This document shows, in pieces, positions 11,486 to 22,716 of a stretch of DNA of 64,000 bases (positions within the stretch are counted from its first letter, which is position 1; each line of letters begins with the position of its first letter). The notes beneath the pieces are model-generated. The model searched no databases, was not told the DNA's origin, and worked only from the letters and a program-made list of their open reading frames with translations. The position numbers and the translations under genes are program-made. The DNA comes from Plazaster borealis (lineage: Eukaryota; Echinodermata; Asteroidea; Forcipulatida; Labidiasteridae). The DNA lies in NCBI GenBank assembly GCA_021014325.1, contig CM037462.1, positions 7,422,501-7,486,500 of the forward strand, read 5' to 3'.

Positions 11486-14147
11486 TAGCGGCGCCACTGG
11501 CAATATGATACGTGCATCCACAGCCAAGCGCCTTGGTGCTGACATTACCGAGAGTTCCCAATCTGCTCACCAGGCTGATGGATCCTCACCCCTGACCATT
11601 GCTGGTGAAACACGACTCACACTCACTCGGGACAACCATACCTTCCTGTTTGAGGGCCTGGTTGTTGATGATCTGGATGTTGACATCCTTGGCGGCACCC
11701 CATTCATGGCAGAAAATGACATTGCAATCCGTCCCGCCAAGCGCCTTATCTCCCTCAATGATGGATCTACCATTACTTATGGCTCACCTAAGGAGCCCTC
11801 GTCCCGCAATGCCATCCGACGTGCACATGTACTCCGTGCGCCCTCTGCTTCTGCAACGGTTTGGCCAGGAGACTTCATTGAACTGACATTACACACAGAC
11901 ATGTCAAGTCTGGATGACACTTTCGCTCTCGAGCCCCGCACCGACACAACTACGGCCAAACACATCCAATCATCGGTTTGGCCTCCACCCGACATCATTA
12001 CCAGTGTGGCTGGCAGGATTCGCATCCCCAATTCGTCCGCCGAGCCTCGTGTTCTCAAGCGCAACGAGCACTTCTGTCAGGTTCGCCCTGTCTTCACCCC
12101 TCCTCAGTCATCCGATGTGCCACAACAAAGTGTGCCCACTCGTGTCACTCCCAAGACCCGCCCTAACACCACTCAACTTCATTCACACTCTGTCAGCTTG
12201 GATCCTGAACACAATCTGCCCAAGGACACCAGGGCACTGTTCTCGTTTCTCATGGTCGAATTCGATGAAGTGTTCGATCCTGATTACAAAGGGTACAATG
12301 GTGCCTCTGGCCCCTTCCAAGCTGTTGTCAACATGGGTCCCGTGCAACCTCCTCAGCGCAAAGGCCGCCTCCCCCAGTATGCTCGAGATAAATTGTTGGA
12401 ACTCCAACAGAAGTTCGATGAACTGGAACAAAATGGTGTCTTTGCTCGCCCTGAGGACATCGGCATCACTGTGGAATACCTCAACCCTTCCTTTCTCGTC
12501 AAGAAGTCCAATGGTGGCTTTCGATTAGTCACTGCCTTTGCTGACATTGGTCGCTATAGTAAACCACAGCCATCACTCATGCCAGACGTCAATTCCACCT
12601 TACGCCTGATTGCACAGTGGAAACATATCATCGCCACAGACCTTACCAATGCCTTCTATCAGATCCCTCTGTCCACTGCCTCCATGAAATATTGTGGAGT
12701 TGCTACTCCCTTTCGCGGCATCCGCGTCTACACCAGATCAGCCATGGGCATGCCAGGCTCCGAGACCGCTCTTGAAGAACTCATGTGTCGCATACTCGGT
12801 GAACTCCTCAAGGAAGGCGTTGTCGCCAAAATTGCTGATGACCTTTACTGTGGCAGAAACACACTCGAAAATCTTCTCGCTAACTGGAGGCGTGTTCTTC
12901 ATGACCTCTATACTAACGGCCTGCGATTGTCTGCTAAGAAGACAGTGATCTGTCCAACCACCACCACTATCCTAGGATGGATCTGGTCATCTGGCACCCT
13001 TCATGCCAGCCCTCACCGTCTTGCGACCCTGTCAACATGCGCAATCCCAGAGAGAGTATCCGGACTGCGCTCCTTCATCGGCGCCTACAAAGTACTTGCG
13101 CGGGTACTCCCAAACTGTGCCTCAGTCCTTTCCCCATTAGACACCATCGTTGCGGGACGCCAATCTAGCGATTCTATTGTGTGGTCTGACGGATCCCGTT
13201 CTGCTTTCACAAACGCACAGTCAGCTTTGTCGACGAATCGCACAATCACGCTCCCTCGCCCCGCAGACCAGTTATGGATCGTTAGTGACGGCGCCGTCAA
13301 GAACCATGGCATCGGTGCCACCCTATACGTTACCCGCCAAAACAAGCTACGAGGCCGCCAACCAACATGGTTGCCCTGTGAAGTTGAGGCCCTTTCCATT
13401 GCTGCATCAACCAAGCACTTCAGCCCCTATCTCATTCAATCGACTCGCAATGCATCCATCCTCACCGACAGCAAACCTTGTAAGCAGGCTTACGAAAAGT
13501 TGTGCCGTGGCGAGTTTTCGTCAAGTCCTCGCGTCTCCACATTCCTCTCTACTGTCAGCCACTACCACGCAACCGTGCGTCACCTCGCTGGCTCTGCCAA
13601 CATCCCGTCTGACTTTGCTAGCCGAAATGCCCCAGCCTGCCTGAATCCCCCTTGTCAGATTTGCTCATTCGTTCAGCGGACTGAGGATTCTGTCGTCCAG
13701 CGCGTATCAGCACAGGATATTCTCACAGGCAAAATAAAATTGCCTTTCACAAGCCGAGCTGCTTGGTCCGCACTCCAGTCTGAGTGTCCAGATTTACGCC
13801 GCACTCGAGCACACCTTGTTCAGGGGACACGTCCCTCCAAGAAGGTCACCAATGCCAAAGATGTCAAGCGATATCTTCAAGTTGCATCCCTGGCTAAGGA
13901 TAGCATGATTGTTGTCCGCCGTGATGTGCCACTCGCCCCCGCTCGCGAGTGCATTGTCGTTCCCTGTCAGATTTTGGATGGACTACTCACTGCACAACAC
14001 ATTCAGCTCGATCACCCTTCAAGCCACCAGCTCAAGTCTATCGTTCACCGCTACTTTTTCGCTCTCGACATGGACAAGTCTATTGACAAAATCACAGCTG
14101 GTTGTCAACAGTGCGCCTCACTTCGCACAGTGCCATCCACATTCTAG
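11370..14147 (+). CDS. pol: pol of the LTR retrotransposon: protease, RT, RNase H, integrase N-part
   Basis: The 925-codon open frame holds an aspartic protease (TIDSGATGN, near residue 37), then reverse transcriptase with [13 protein letters not shown] and [11 protein letters not shown]. It goes on to RNase H beginning [12 protein letters not shown] and the HHCC zinc domain of integrase ending GCQQCASL. The catalytic RT motif reads IADD where most relatives have YxDD or a V/F variant; both aspartates are kept. The frame ends at a TAG just before the integrase catalytic core, although the core follows in the same frame, so this stop truncates the protein. It opens inside gag in the +1 frame. 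No ATG is needed if it is translated by frameshift. Confidence 0.88.
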   Translation: MHLRPNSPCRAPCCIPSSDTSISLHGHVLRPPYHRVTIDSGATGNMIRASTAKRLGADITESSQSAHQADGSSPLTIAGETRLTLTRDNHTFLFEGLVVDDLDVDILGGTPFMAENDIAIRPAKRLISLNDGSTITYGSPKEPSSRNAIRRAHVLRAPSASATVWPGDFIELTLHTDMSSLDDTFALEPRTDTTTAKHIQSSVWPPPDIITSVAGRIRIPNSSAEPRVLKRNEHFCQVRPVFTPPQSSDVPQQSVPTRVTPKTRPNTTQLHSHSVSLDPEHNLPKDTRALFSFLMVEFDEVFDPDYKGYNGASGPFQAVVNMGPVQPPQRKGRLPQYARDKLLELQQKFDELEQNGVFARPEDIGITVEYLNPSFLVKKSNGGFRLVTAFADIGRYSKPQPSLMPDVNSTLRLIAQWKHIIATDLTNAFYQIPLSTASMKYCGVATPFRGIRVYTRSAMGMPGSETALEELMCRILGELLKEGVVAKIADDLYCGRNTLENLLANWRRVLHDLYTNGLRLSAKKTVICPTTTTILGWIWSSGTLHASPHRLATLSTCAIPERVSGLRSFIGAYKVLARVLPNCASVLSPLDTIVAGRQSSDSIVWSDGSRSAFTNAQSALSTNRTITLPRPADQLWIVSDGAVKNHGIGATLYVTRQNKLRGRQPTWLPCEVEALSIAASTKHFSPYLIQSTRNASILTDSKPCKQAYEKLCRGEFSSSPRVSTFLSTVSHYHATVRHLAGSANIPSDFASRNAPACLNPPCQICSFVQRTEDSVVQRVSAQDILTGKIKLPFTSRAAWSALQSECPDLRRTRAHLVQGTRPSKKVTNAKDVKRYLQVASLAKDSMIVVRRDVPLAPARECIVVPCQILDGLLTAQHIQLDHPSSHQLKSIVHRYFFALDMDKSIDKITAGCQQCASLRTVPSTF

Positions 14148-15265
14148 CTCCAGTCTTCTTCAGACCCCCCAGATGCACTCGGGTTCTCCTTCGCTGCAGA
14201 CGTAATCAAACGTAATCGGCAGCTCATTCTTGTACTGCGAGAAACCGCCACATCTTACACTACGACATGTCTCATCGAAGACGAGCGCCGCAACACCCTA
14301 TGGGACGCATTGATCTGTCTCTGCATAGGCCTTAGGCCGCTGGATGGCCCAATGGCGGTCATTCGAACTGACCCTGCTTCAAATCGCTTGTTGATGACGA
14401 ACTCCTACGACGTCACAGGCTGTCAATAGAACTTGGGCGGGTGAAAAACCCCAACAAAAATCCTGTGGCAGAAAAGGCTGTCCGCGAACTAATCGATGAA
14501 CTACTCCGCCAAGACCCAACGGGTGGTACCATCTCTCCTGTGACCCTCTCCGTTGCTACCTCTTGCCTCAATTCTCGCATTCGTTCCCGTGGACTCTCAG
14601 CCCGTGAAATGTGGTACCAGCGTGACCAGTTCACTAACAGCCAAATTCCCTTCATGGACCAACACCTTATTTTGGAACAGCAACGTCTACGCACAACAAA
14701 TCACCCTTATAGTGAACATACTAAGGCCCCTGGCAAGATGGCCCCTCTCGAAACTGTCGTTGAGATTGGCGACCTTGTGTATCTCCACGCTGACCGCAAC
14801 AAGACACGCAGCCGCCATCGCTACCTAGTCGTCTCCATCGAAGGCGTTTGGTCCAATGTCCGTAAGTTCATCGGCAATCAACTCAGGAGTACATCTTATC
14901 GCGTCAAACGCTCAGAGTGCTATAAGGTTCCCTCCTCTACCCACGTTGTTTCCCCCCCGTCCTGCAGCCCAACCTCTGAGGATGACGGTGAGGACAATGA
15001 CCCCGTTTTTGCACCCACACCTCCTGATCCTCCAGACATACCCACCAAGCTCTCAACACCCGCGACCTCTGCACCTGTGGCGCCCATGTCTGTGCCTTCT
15101 CCATCTTCATTTGGTACTACGTCTCAAGCTTCCAGTTTGGTACCTGACGCCCTTCTTGCACCGCCCCCACATGTTGTTTCACAGGACCTACTCTCCCATG
15201 GACTGCGACGCACTTCGCGCGTCCACCGTCCGCCGAAGTACCTTGACGATTATGTTACTGATTAG
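14148..15265 (+). pseudogene. Integrase core and C-terminus, separated by stop and frameshift
   Basis: Downstream of the TAG, 14148-14390 keeps the frame of pol and carries the first two acidic residues of the DDE core (in FAADVIKR and RTDPA). A shift near 14390 moves the third (in NPVAEKAV) into the frame that is open from 14441 to 15265. That 274-codon frame continues with the C-terminal domain, a Pro/Ser-rich stretch and a basic RRTSRVHRPPKYLDDYV end typical of Gypsy pol. A purine run AAAGAGAAAAAAAG (15503-15516) before the 3' LTR is a likely polypurine tract. Confidence 0.82.
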
Positions 15266-15529
15266 TTGCTACGTTTTCCAGTTGTTGTCTTTGGATTTTA
15301 TCGCGTGCATTTATTCTATGGGGCAGAATAATCCCCAGGGCTGGAGGGCAGTCTACCCCTATGAAGGCTCTTTATTTTTCCTCTACTGTTGTTGCTGTAC
15401 TGCATGGATTTGGTCAGCCGTTGTTTGATTCTGTGGACTTTTGACAGTTATATGACTTTTGGCATCTTTTCCCTTTTCCCCGAGAAGTTTACCGCTTAAC
15501 ACTAAAGAGAAAAAAAGTAGTCACGCCAG

Positions 15530-15694
15530 TAGTTGTTATAGCGCCCTCTCGTGTTGCTTTTACCTTTTGTTTACATCGCCATTTTGCTGTAGTAACGTTT
15601 TACCTTTCGTCAATAAAAGTACCTCTGAGTTATCTATATCGGTATTCTGCTGTAAGCTACATTGTGTTGTTGCGTCCTTCTCCTCTTACTGGCG
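15530..15694 (+). repeat. 3' LTR (165 bp)
   Basis: Near-identical to 10041-10205. It is preceded by CGCCAG and ends CTGGCG, so this copy has short inverted termini. It contains AATAAA (polyadenylation signal). The flank CTTAGTGAAAGC is Helentron body sequence, also present at 9229. Confidence 0.9.
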
Positions 15695-15744
15695 CTTAGT
15701 GAAAGCATTCGTGTTTTAAAATAAAATTTCTTTCTTTTAGGTAA

Positions 15745-16560
15745 CTCTCGTAGTCTTTGTTATTTCAATACAACTTTGCGTGCAGCAATATTTGTAAGAA
15801 ACATTGAACGCTAGGGCACGTTCCACACGAATCGATTGCGCATGCTCGCTTTTGCGATGGGTGATTGCGCAAAGTCAAAATGCTGCAATGAAGAATGAAG
15901 AGATTCAATGTTTTTGATCACATGCCGGTTGTGTAAACAGGTTTTTTTACTTGAAATGTTGTTTATGAAACTGCTGTTACACGGGTCGCCAACTGTTTCA
16001 GAAACGGCTACACGTTTAATAAAAATAACCGTGAATGCGCAGGCAGCCTGTGACGGATACACAGTTTAAGTGACAGATCTTACGGTTAAACGTTCACAAT
16101 GGTATGGTTCGGATAAATGTTGCAAAAATTCACTTGAAAAGTGCTGCGAAATGCTGACCATAATAATGGCGATCACGATTTGCACAGCAAACGATCCCAT
16201 GCCACACACACCCTTATCGTTTCCAATTTACAAGCTTAAGTCTTTGTTATTTCATTACTTTGCGTGCGGCATTAGTTGCAAGAAACATTGAACGCTAGAG
16301 GGCGTTGCACAACAAATCGATTGCACATAATCGTTTATTTTGCAGGCCGGGTGATTGCGCAAATTCAAAATGTTGCAGTGAAGACCCAATGTTTTTTATC
16401 GTTTGAGTGGTTGTGTTAATGGGGTTTTTTGTTAATGAAACGCGTGTTACCAACCATTTCAGATACGGTTAAACAATTAGAAAAACAACTGTAAATGCTC
16501 AGGCTTTGTAAGCCTACGGTCACACGTTTAACCATCCGATCAACCGTTTAAACATCTGCG
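15745..16560 (+). repeat. Direct tandem duplication, about 470-bp period
   Basis: The segment 15745-16030 (GTCTTTGTTATTTCA, GAAACATTGAACGCTAG, GGTGATTGCGCAAA, TTTCAGAAACGG) recurs at 16238-16510 in the same order with about 20 percent divergence. A third fragment (ACCGTTTCAGAAACGGTTAC) lies at 16876. It contains no gene and sits within the DNA that interrupts Helentron copy A. Confidence 0.7.
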
Positions 16561-16665
16561 TTATTACAGTTCGGATAAAATAATGTTAAAAAATCAACCT
16601 CAAAAAGTGTCGCGAAATTCCTCAAAAAGTGTCGCGAAAATTGGACTATAATAAATGCGAACTGC

Positions 16666-16865
16666 TAAGCCCGGTTCATACTTCCTGCGAATGCGAATTC
16701 GAATGCGAAGCAAATTTGACATGAATTTGACATCACAACTCTGTTTTCGCTGCGAATATTCGCAAAAGTTGAGCTTGGCTCAACTCTTGCGAATTATTTG
16801 TTGCGAATTTGTGACGTCAATATTCACTTCGCATTGCATTCGCAGGAAGTATGAACTGGGCTTTA
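16666..16865. mobile_element. TA-target MITE, 200 bp
   Basis: The terminal inverted repeats are about 35 bp: AAGCCCGGTTCATACTTCCT at the left and AGGAAGTATGAACTGGGCTT at the right, each bounded by TA. It is non-coding; GCGAATGCGAA-type subrepeats lie inside each end. Confidence 0.85.
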
Positions 16866-17769
16866 CACATGTAACTGACCGTTTCAGAAACGGTTACGGG
16901 TTTACTAAAAATAACTGTAAATGCATGTAAAGCTAAATGCTGTTGTATTAAAATTGTAAATGTAACAATTTTTCTACCCTGAAATGTTATTCTTGTTTTG
17001 GCTAAAACAGTACATTCATATATGGGATAAGTGTATTGTAATTTTTGCTCTTCACACCCCCAAATCCAGCACTGACCGTTTAGCCATGGAAAAGCTCATT
17101 TCTCTTTTCTACACCTAGCCCTTTCCTCAATCAATTCCTTTTCAGTATTGCTTTATTGCAACCACCAGTAAGTTTTTTGCTACACGGCGGTTTTCTGAAG
17201 TAATGCCTTTGCATAAGAAACCTAAAACATCGTTTTCCGGCAAACGGGACCCAAGCGCAAACAATTCTACCACGCCGGTACATCGTCTCAGAACACGTCG
17301 GTCTATTTTTCACGTCCACGCTGCACTGAAACCCGAATAACGATCTGATTTGAGCGGTCACAAGACGCTGCGCTGGAGAGAGACAAAATAATATTATTCT
17401 CGAGTGAGCGAACGTAGACTTGTGTCAGTCGGTGTCAGGGATGATGACTCTATGTATATTCTACAAAAAACGCAATTGAACACGGGTCATAAAGGGTTTA
17501 GGACTTAATCGCGAGTTGCAAAAAGCAAAAAACTGCACCGTTAAACTCGTATAGCGCCCTCAATCGTTTAAAAAGTTTAGAATTTGACACTTTTCGTATA
17601 TAAACTTAAATCAAATTCTAGGCAGTAGTACCCATGGCGTTAAATTTGCCTGAGAATTTGGGTTTTTTCTCGACTGACTATGTTTTAATAAGTTTTGATG
17701 CTTTCAAACTGACCGTCAATAAAATCTTTCTTGTTTTAAGAATTATTTGTGTACTCTAGGACGTTAAAT
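16866..17769. other. No gene seen
   Basis: Mixed sequence between the MITE and the resumed Helentron body. It contains the third fragment of the 470-bp duplication at its left end. A minus open frame at 17131-17361 shows no recognisable domain. Confidence 0.5.
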
Positions 17770-18247
17770 TTGAGCTTAATTGAAAAATTATGTTTCTAGA
17801 AGTCGGATTTGTTTTCACAATCCCCATGTGTTTGAACACGGGTGAAAACGCCCGATAAATTTCGTCATGATGACGTCGTTCTGCATTTTAGGCCGGCAAA
17901 CTCATCTACATTATCCCAGAAGTCTAAAACTGAAAAAAGTTTGACTATCGGGGTTATATTTTTTGAGATATGGCGGTAATAAGATTGGCTAATTAAATAT
18001 TCATGTCATTATAACTTTGTAAACTAATTAATTAATTGAAGCTAATTAGATTTTACAACAACTTCATGGCCTAAGCTTCGATATGATATAGGATTTAAGT
18101 CTTTCATATTCACTAAAAATGTTATTAAGAATAAACAAAATCGTGTTCAAATGCTATGGGGATTTAGGCAGATTGAAAGAATAATAATAAAAACAATAAA
18201 AATCTCGACGAAAACAAAACCTGTTCCGACTGTAGGTCGGAACAGCT
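17770..18247 (-). repeat. 5' portion of Helentron-like copy A
   Basis: It matches 9290-9700 of copy B (landmarks TTCGTCATGATGACGTCGTT and GGCTAATTAAATATTCATGT). The 5' hairpin CTGTTCCGACTGTAGGTCGG and following AACAG lie at 18221-18245. The leader TCTCGACGAAAACAAAACC precedes the hairpin on the + strand and is shared with copy B and with the unrelated-subfamily element at 40090. Confidence 0.75.
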
Positions 18248-18541
18248 AATAATAAAAACAAATAAAAATCTCGACGAAAACAAAACCTGTTCCGACAGTA
18301 AGTCAGAACAGCTAATAATAATAAACAGAGATTTATAAAGCGCAAACAGTTGCAGATCGGTTCCGCCTCAAGGCGCTGAAATACAAGCAAACAAAAATGG
18401 ATTAAACGACATAAATTAAAAACAATGATAATTAAACAATTTTACAAACAATTACATCTTGACCAGCCAAAATACACAGTAAGCTAAAAAGATGAACCAG
18501 TTAAAAATAGTTGTAGAAAATGAATACTAGATACAAACCTT

Positions 18542-20546
18542 TCAATAAGTTGCAATGTTATAAAAATACTGTTTGAAAAGATGAGTCTTAAGGCGAGACT
18601 TGAACAACTCGATGGTCGACGACTCCCTGATGATCGGTGGCAGGCTGTTCCAAAGTGAAGGAGCTACAACGCTGAATGCTCTACCACCATACGAACAAGT
18701 CCGTGGAGGAGGGGAAGGTTGATGAAGAAGATTGAGGGATGAAGACCGCAGGTGTCGAGTAGGCTGATGTCGATGAACGAGCTCTTGGAGGTATGACGGT
18801 GCTAGCCCGAACACTGATTTGAAAGTGAGGACGAGTGTTTTGAAGATAATTCGATGTGAGACGGGGAGCCAGTGAAGAGATTGTAGGATTGGGGTTATGT
18901 GTTCATTTCTCTTACAGCGACAAACTAATCTGGCAGCGGAATTTTGAAGGCGCTGTAGTCGTTGTATCTCTTTGGTAGGAAGACCGAAGAGAAGGCTGTT
19001 GCAGCCATCAATTCTCGATGTGATAAATGCATGCACTAATTTTTCTGTTGAGGGTTTGTCCAGATAGTTTCTAATCTTTCTGATTTTGTAGATGAATGCC
19101 CATCCCGTCCGACATATGTTGTCTATGTGAGCCTTCATGTGCAGCCCACTGTCGAAAATCACTCCGAGGTTGCGAGCTTCATTGCATACGTCGACCAATA
19201 AACCTCCAATCAGCACTGGAGGAAGGCTCACAGATTTAACGAAACGGGAGCTAAAGTGTAGGATTTCAGTTTTCTCATCATTAAACTGTAACTTGTTTGA
19301 GACAGCCCATTCCTTGATCTCCCTCACGCAATCCTCTAGGCGGTGAATGGCTCCAGTAGCATCCGACGGCTTGAAGAGCAAGTATACCTGCGTGTCATCT
19401 GCGTACAAGACATGGTTGATGTTAAGACGGGTCATGATGTCACTGAGTGGGGCCGTGTAGAAAGTGAACAGTGGTGCTCCGCACATGGATCCTTGAGGAA
19501 CGCCCCACTGTATCTGGTGAACAGCAGATGCAGCCTCCCCAATGATCACGGACTGAGAGCGGTCACTAAGATATGCCGGAACCATTGTAAGGCTGTCCCA
19601 GTCAAACCATATCGATGTTCCAGGCGATTGAGTAGAATTGCATGGTCGATGGTATCGAAGGCTGAGCTGAAGTCCAGTAAGATAAGTGCTGCCTCCTGAT
19701 GATCATCGATGGCTCTAAGAACATCGTTTTGGACTCGAAGTAGAGTGATGATACGCAGATTGAGCACTTACGTACAGATCGTTAGACGCAAAGTAGCCTT
19801 TTATCTGTTGCATACAGCACCTCTCCAGTAGCTTAGACGTAAAACTAAGGAGTGACACGGGTCGGTAGTTCATCAGGGTGTTCTGATCGAGCTTATGCTT
19901 CTTAAGAAGTGGTACAACTCTTGTGGATTTGAAGCTTCGCGGTACAATCCCAGACATGAGTGATGAGTTAATTATCCCAGTGATGACCGGAAGTAGACTG
20001 TCAATGCACTTCTTGAGTAGTGTGGTTGGGATCGGGTCGAGTTGACAGCTCTTTGATGGTGAATCCATCATCAACTTCCGTACCTCGTCCTCTGATACCG
20101 TGTCAAACTGCGGAAATGAACAGGTGCACATCTCACCAGAGGGTACCGGTGTTCCTCGATTGGCTGTTGCATCCAACGTGCTCCAAATAGTGCTAACCTT
20201 GTGTTAAAAGAAGTTTGCAAACTCATCAGCAAGTGTCTGTGAGCAGTCATGTGCTGGTAGTCGTCGCTCTGTATCAGGATTGCTCAAGGAGTCAACGATG
20301 TGAAATAGCTCCCTGGTGCCACTGCTAGTTTTTCTTGTAGACTTTGCAGTGCTCACGGTAGATCTGATCATGAACCTCCAGGCCGGAGCTCTTATAACGA
20401 CGCTCAGCACTCCGCTTACGTTGTTTCAGGCACCGAAGCTCGTCTGAGAACCATGGACAGTTCGGCCTGATAGTGATGGTTTTACTCACAACCAGAGCAT
20501 GTTTGTCAAGAAGATCACGTAAGGTGGAATCAATTTTGTCTGTCAA
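18542..20546 (-). pseudogene. LINE reverse transcriptase, frameshifted
   Basis: Frames covering 20546-18542 read as the linker (PNCPWFSDELRCLKQRKR) and then the RT: LDPIPTTLLKKC near 20040, NYRPVSLLSF near 19870, [13 protein letters not shown] near 19670, WGVPQGSMCGAPLFTFY near 19500, YADDTQVYLLF near 19390. The last 347-codon part (19585-18542) is uninterrupted and includes the thumb and the conserved LTFKSVFGLAPSYL and YGGRAFSVVAPSLWNSLP motifs. Frame changes occur near 20410, 20190, 19750 and 19570. The catalytic YADD is intact. Confidence 0.85.
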
Positions 20547-20656
20547 TTAATCAATGGGATCAAGAGCAGGATCAGTAGACCGTAAAGACGACTCGATGTC
20601 AAACTTAAAGTTCTCTAAGACGATTTCACGTACTTTCCGGTACCGCAGTGTTCTCT

Positions 20657-21643
20657 TTAGAGCAGGTGACACTTCAGAGCATGATGGTCAGATGGGAGAC
20701 CATGAATGATGCCCGCATCAGTGATCACGGAGGAGTCTTTGCGTGAAAAGATTAGATCCAGCATATGACCGGATCGATGGGTAGGTTCCGTTACATGCTG
20801 TTGAAACCCAGCAGTCTCTGTGAGATGGAGAAGGTTGGTGGCATGACGAGGCACATTCACATGGAAGTTGAAGTCGCCGAACAGTATGATCTGGCCAGGA
20901 AAGGGAACTGTGGTTTCCAGTAGTGTTGAGAAATCCTCAAAGAATATGGCAGGAGACATCTTATTCTTGGTGGAAACAGGAGGACGGTAGATGTTAAGCA
21001 TCCTAAGGCTGGAGGACTTTCTAGATACGGTCACATCCATGTATTCAAATGGTTTGAAGGCGGTAGACTTGTTGATGGTAGTGCTAAAGCCACATTTCAG
21101 AATGAAGCAAACCCCACTCCCACGCCGAGATCGCCTGGGATTGTGGACTACCTCATAATTGGGAAGTGATTGTTTGATGTCAGCTATAGTGAAGTTGTCA
21201 CGATCAGTGCCAGTTAGCCAGGTTTCTTGCAATGCTAAAATGTCAATGTCATTATCAGACACAAGTTCACATACTGAAGATACCTTGTTGTTTATTGAAC
21301 AGGCGTTCCAGGAAACAAATGAGGTCTTTTGGGTCACTCGATGAGTTGTTGCCCGCTGAAGGTGGACAGCTATCAGACTCTTTTGCTGGTTGTGATTGAT
21401 GGGAATTTCAGCCAAATTGGAGTGATCCACACCACCATGATGTACAGGGTGATATACTGCATGACGTTCCCTGATGATCGGAGAGATTTTGCGCTTCTTA
21501 TGACTACCAGCACGGCGACCTCGTCTGGTTGGGAAATATTGTATACCGAGTTCAGAGAGTGGCGGCCATATTGGAGTTGGTACACTATTCACTTTACTAA
21601 GTGAGCGAAGAAATGCACTATTGTAGTGGTAGAATGGTGGCAT
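20657..21643 (-). pseudogene. LINE endonuclease region
   Basis: A 328-codon open frame. After an unstructured N-terminus it holds an APE-like endonuclease: FVSWNACSINNK, ILALQETWL (catalytic Glu), GDFNFHVNV (Asp/Asn) and GLPSDHHALKC (Asp-His). The frame is lost near 20660 by a small indel, after which the LINE continues in another frame. The set of catalytic residues looks complete. Confidence 0.85.
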
Positions 21644-21964
21644 TGTTCAGAACAAACGGTCGAAGAATGGTGCATTGAAACGCTTCGATGGGTATTGATG
21701 AAAGATGACTCACAGTGGTGGATAGATAGTGCAGTGTAACCCAAAGTACAGCAGGAAAGGGTTCCAAATAACATAAATGGTATTACTACTCACAAACTCT
21801 CTGCTAAAACAGTTCAAAGTACAGCTCAACCCTGTCTACAGATGATCAGCTAACACAGGATCACTTTGAAATTCAGGAAGTATAGTTAAAAACAGTAAAA
21901 TTGTGAAAAATTCAAGACGGAGGTAAAAAATACGTGTGCAGCAGATCTGGGTCAGCGCACTTGC

Positions 21965-22239
21965 AGAAAAAGATGTCACTTTTTATCCCCAAAAAATTGA
22001 ATCTGATGAGAAGCGTTACTGATAGTCACGTTTCTCAGATTGTGTATTCCAATTGTAGATTATTCTTCCGGCGTGGACATAACCGCTCCAGATTTTCAGC
22101 AATATCTCAAAAAACGCTACCACCTTATAAAATGAAATTTTCACAGGTTAGTTTAATCATAGAGCAACAACAGTCTACAACTATAGGATTGAAACAAACA
22201 GTGGGTTCCAATTACCAAAAGTATCAACAATCCCTTTAA
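21965..22239 (-). mobile_element. MITE family T1, 5'-truncated
   Basis: It matches copies at 929 and 57990 in reverse. The right terminus CCAATTACCAAAAGTATC ends at TTAA (22236-22239). The left terminus is missing at the LINE junction. Confidence 0.7.
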
Positions 22240-22326
22240 GACACCGGGTGGGAGTTCTTCTTTTGCACTTTATAGACATGAATGTTACTGTTGGAAAGTT
22301 GGCAAGCCTTCTTCCCATAAGGCTAC

Positions 22327-22716
22327 TTAAAGGTATCGTATACACGTTTGGTAATGACTCAAAACAATTATTAGCATAAAAACTTACTTGGTAACAAGCA
22401 ACGGAGAGCTGTTGATAGTATAAAACATTGTAGGAAACGACTCCCTCTGAAGTAACGTAGTTTTTGACAAAGAGGTAATTTCTCACTAAAATAATAAAAA
22501 CTTCTTTCTTGCAAGAAGTTGTTATTCCTATCTGAAAGCACACATAATCTGACAACAAGGGTTTTTTTCTTTCATCATTTTCTTGCAACTTTGATGACCA
22601 GTCGAGCCCAAATGTTCACAGGCTTGTTGTTTTATGCATAATTATGTTGGGATACACCAAGTGAGAACACTGCATGGTCTTTGACAATTATTTCCAAACG
22701 TGTTCAGGGCCTTTAA
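22327..22716 (+). mobile_element. TTAA-type MITE, family T2, copy 1
   Basis: It is bounded by TTAA on both sides (22327-22330 and 22713-22716). The terminal inverted repeat is ACACGTTTGGTAATGACTC at the left and CCAAACGTGTTCAGGGCC at the right. The interior contains GAGAGCTGTTGATAGTATAA and a short hairpin around CTTCTTTCTTGCAAGAAG. Other copies are at 25820 and 61251. Confidence 0.88.

Larger units (their letters stand above)
10041..15694 (+). mobile_element. Ty3/Gypsy-type LTR retrotransposon, nearly full length, defective
   Basis: Two direct repeats of 165 bp (10041-10205 and 15530-15694) flank gag and pol in the order protease, reverse transcriptase, RNase H, integrase, the order of Ty3/Gypsy (Metaviridae). 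By eye the LTRs differ at three positions, so the insertion is young. It is defective: a frameshift near 10466 in gag, a TAG at 14145-14147 and a frameshift near 14390 in integrase. The LTR ends are not the usual TG...CA and I see no target-site duplication. The 5' flank is a satellite unit; the 3' flank matches a different part of the Helentron body, so flanking DNA was probably lost. Confidence 0.88.
9702..18247 (-). mobile_element. Helentron-like element, copy A (nested in copy B)
   Basis: Minus strand: the 5' end is AGCTGTTCCG at 18238-18247, opening the hairpin CTGTTCCGAC/GTCGGAACAG. The 3' end is a hairpin (TGTTTG/CAAACA) followed by CTAG at 9705-9702. The inverse subterminal repeat lies at 9733-9742 with one mismatch. 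Removing copy A rejoins copy B's leader (ending TTTTTATTAT) to TATTCTTTG of copy B's body, matching copy A's own leader-body sequence. Copy A therefore inserted into copy B at a T/T site. Copy A is itself interrupted by the LTR element and by about 2 kb at 15745-17760. Confidence 0.7.
7993..18313 (-). mobile_element. Helentron-like element, copy B (interrupted by copy A)
   Basis: On the minus strand the 5' end near 18313 carries AGCTGTTCTGAC...GTCGGAACAG, a hairpin, then a T-rich leader. The body resumes at 9701 and runs to the 3' end at 7993. There a hairpin (GTGTTTG/CAAACAC) lies six bases before CTAG, followed by TT in the flank. A 3' subterminal repeat CGGAACAGCT (8024-8033) is the inverse of AGCTGTTCCG at the 5' hairpin. 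These are the hallmarks of Helentron/Helitron2 non-autonomous elements. No Rep/helicase frame is present. Copy A is inserted between 9701 and 18248. The body carries the tandem array at 8060-8880. Confidence 0.7.
18314..21880 (-). mobile_element. CR1/L2-like non-LTR retrotransposon, decayed
   Basis: On the minus strand an APE-type endonuclease is followed by a reverse transcriptase. The 3' end reads GCGCTTTATAAATC and then a TTATTATTA tail at 18314-18330. The YADDTQVYL RT motif, the LKTHLFKQYF C-terminal signature and the GCGCTTTATAAAT tail are features of CR1/L2-clade LINEs. At least four frame breaks (near 20660, 20340-20410, 19730 and 19570) make it inactive. The 5' limit is approximate. 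Helentron copy B begins exactly in the TTA tail. Confidence 0.85.

Noticed and set aside
11777..13644. Long alternative-frame and minus-strand ORFs across the retrotransposon
   Set aside because: They overlap the pol frame, which has clear protease, RT and RNase H motifs. The others are shadows in GC-balanced coding DNA.
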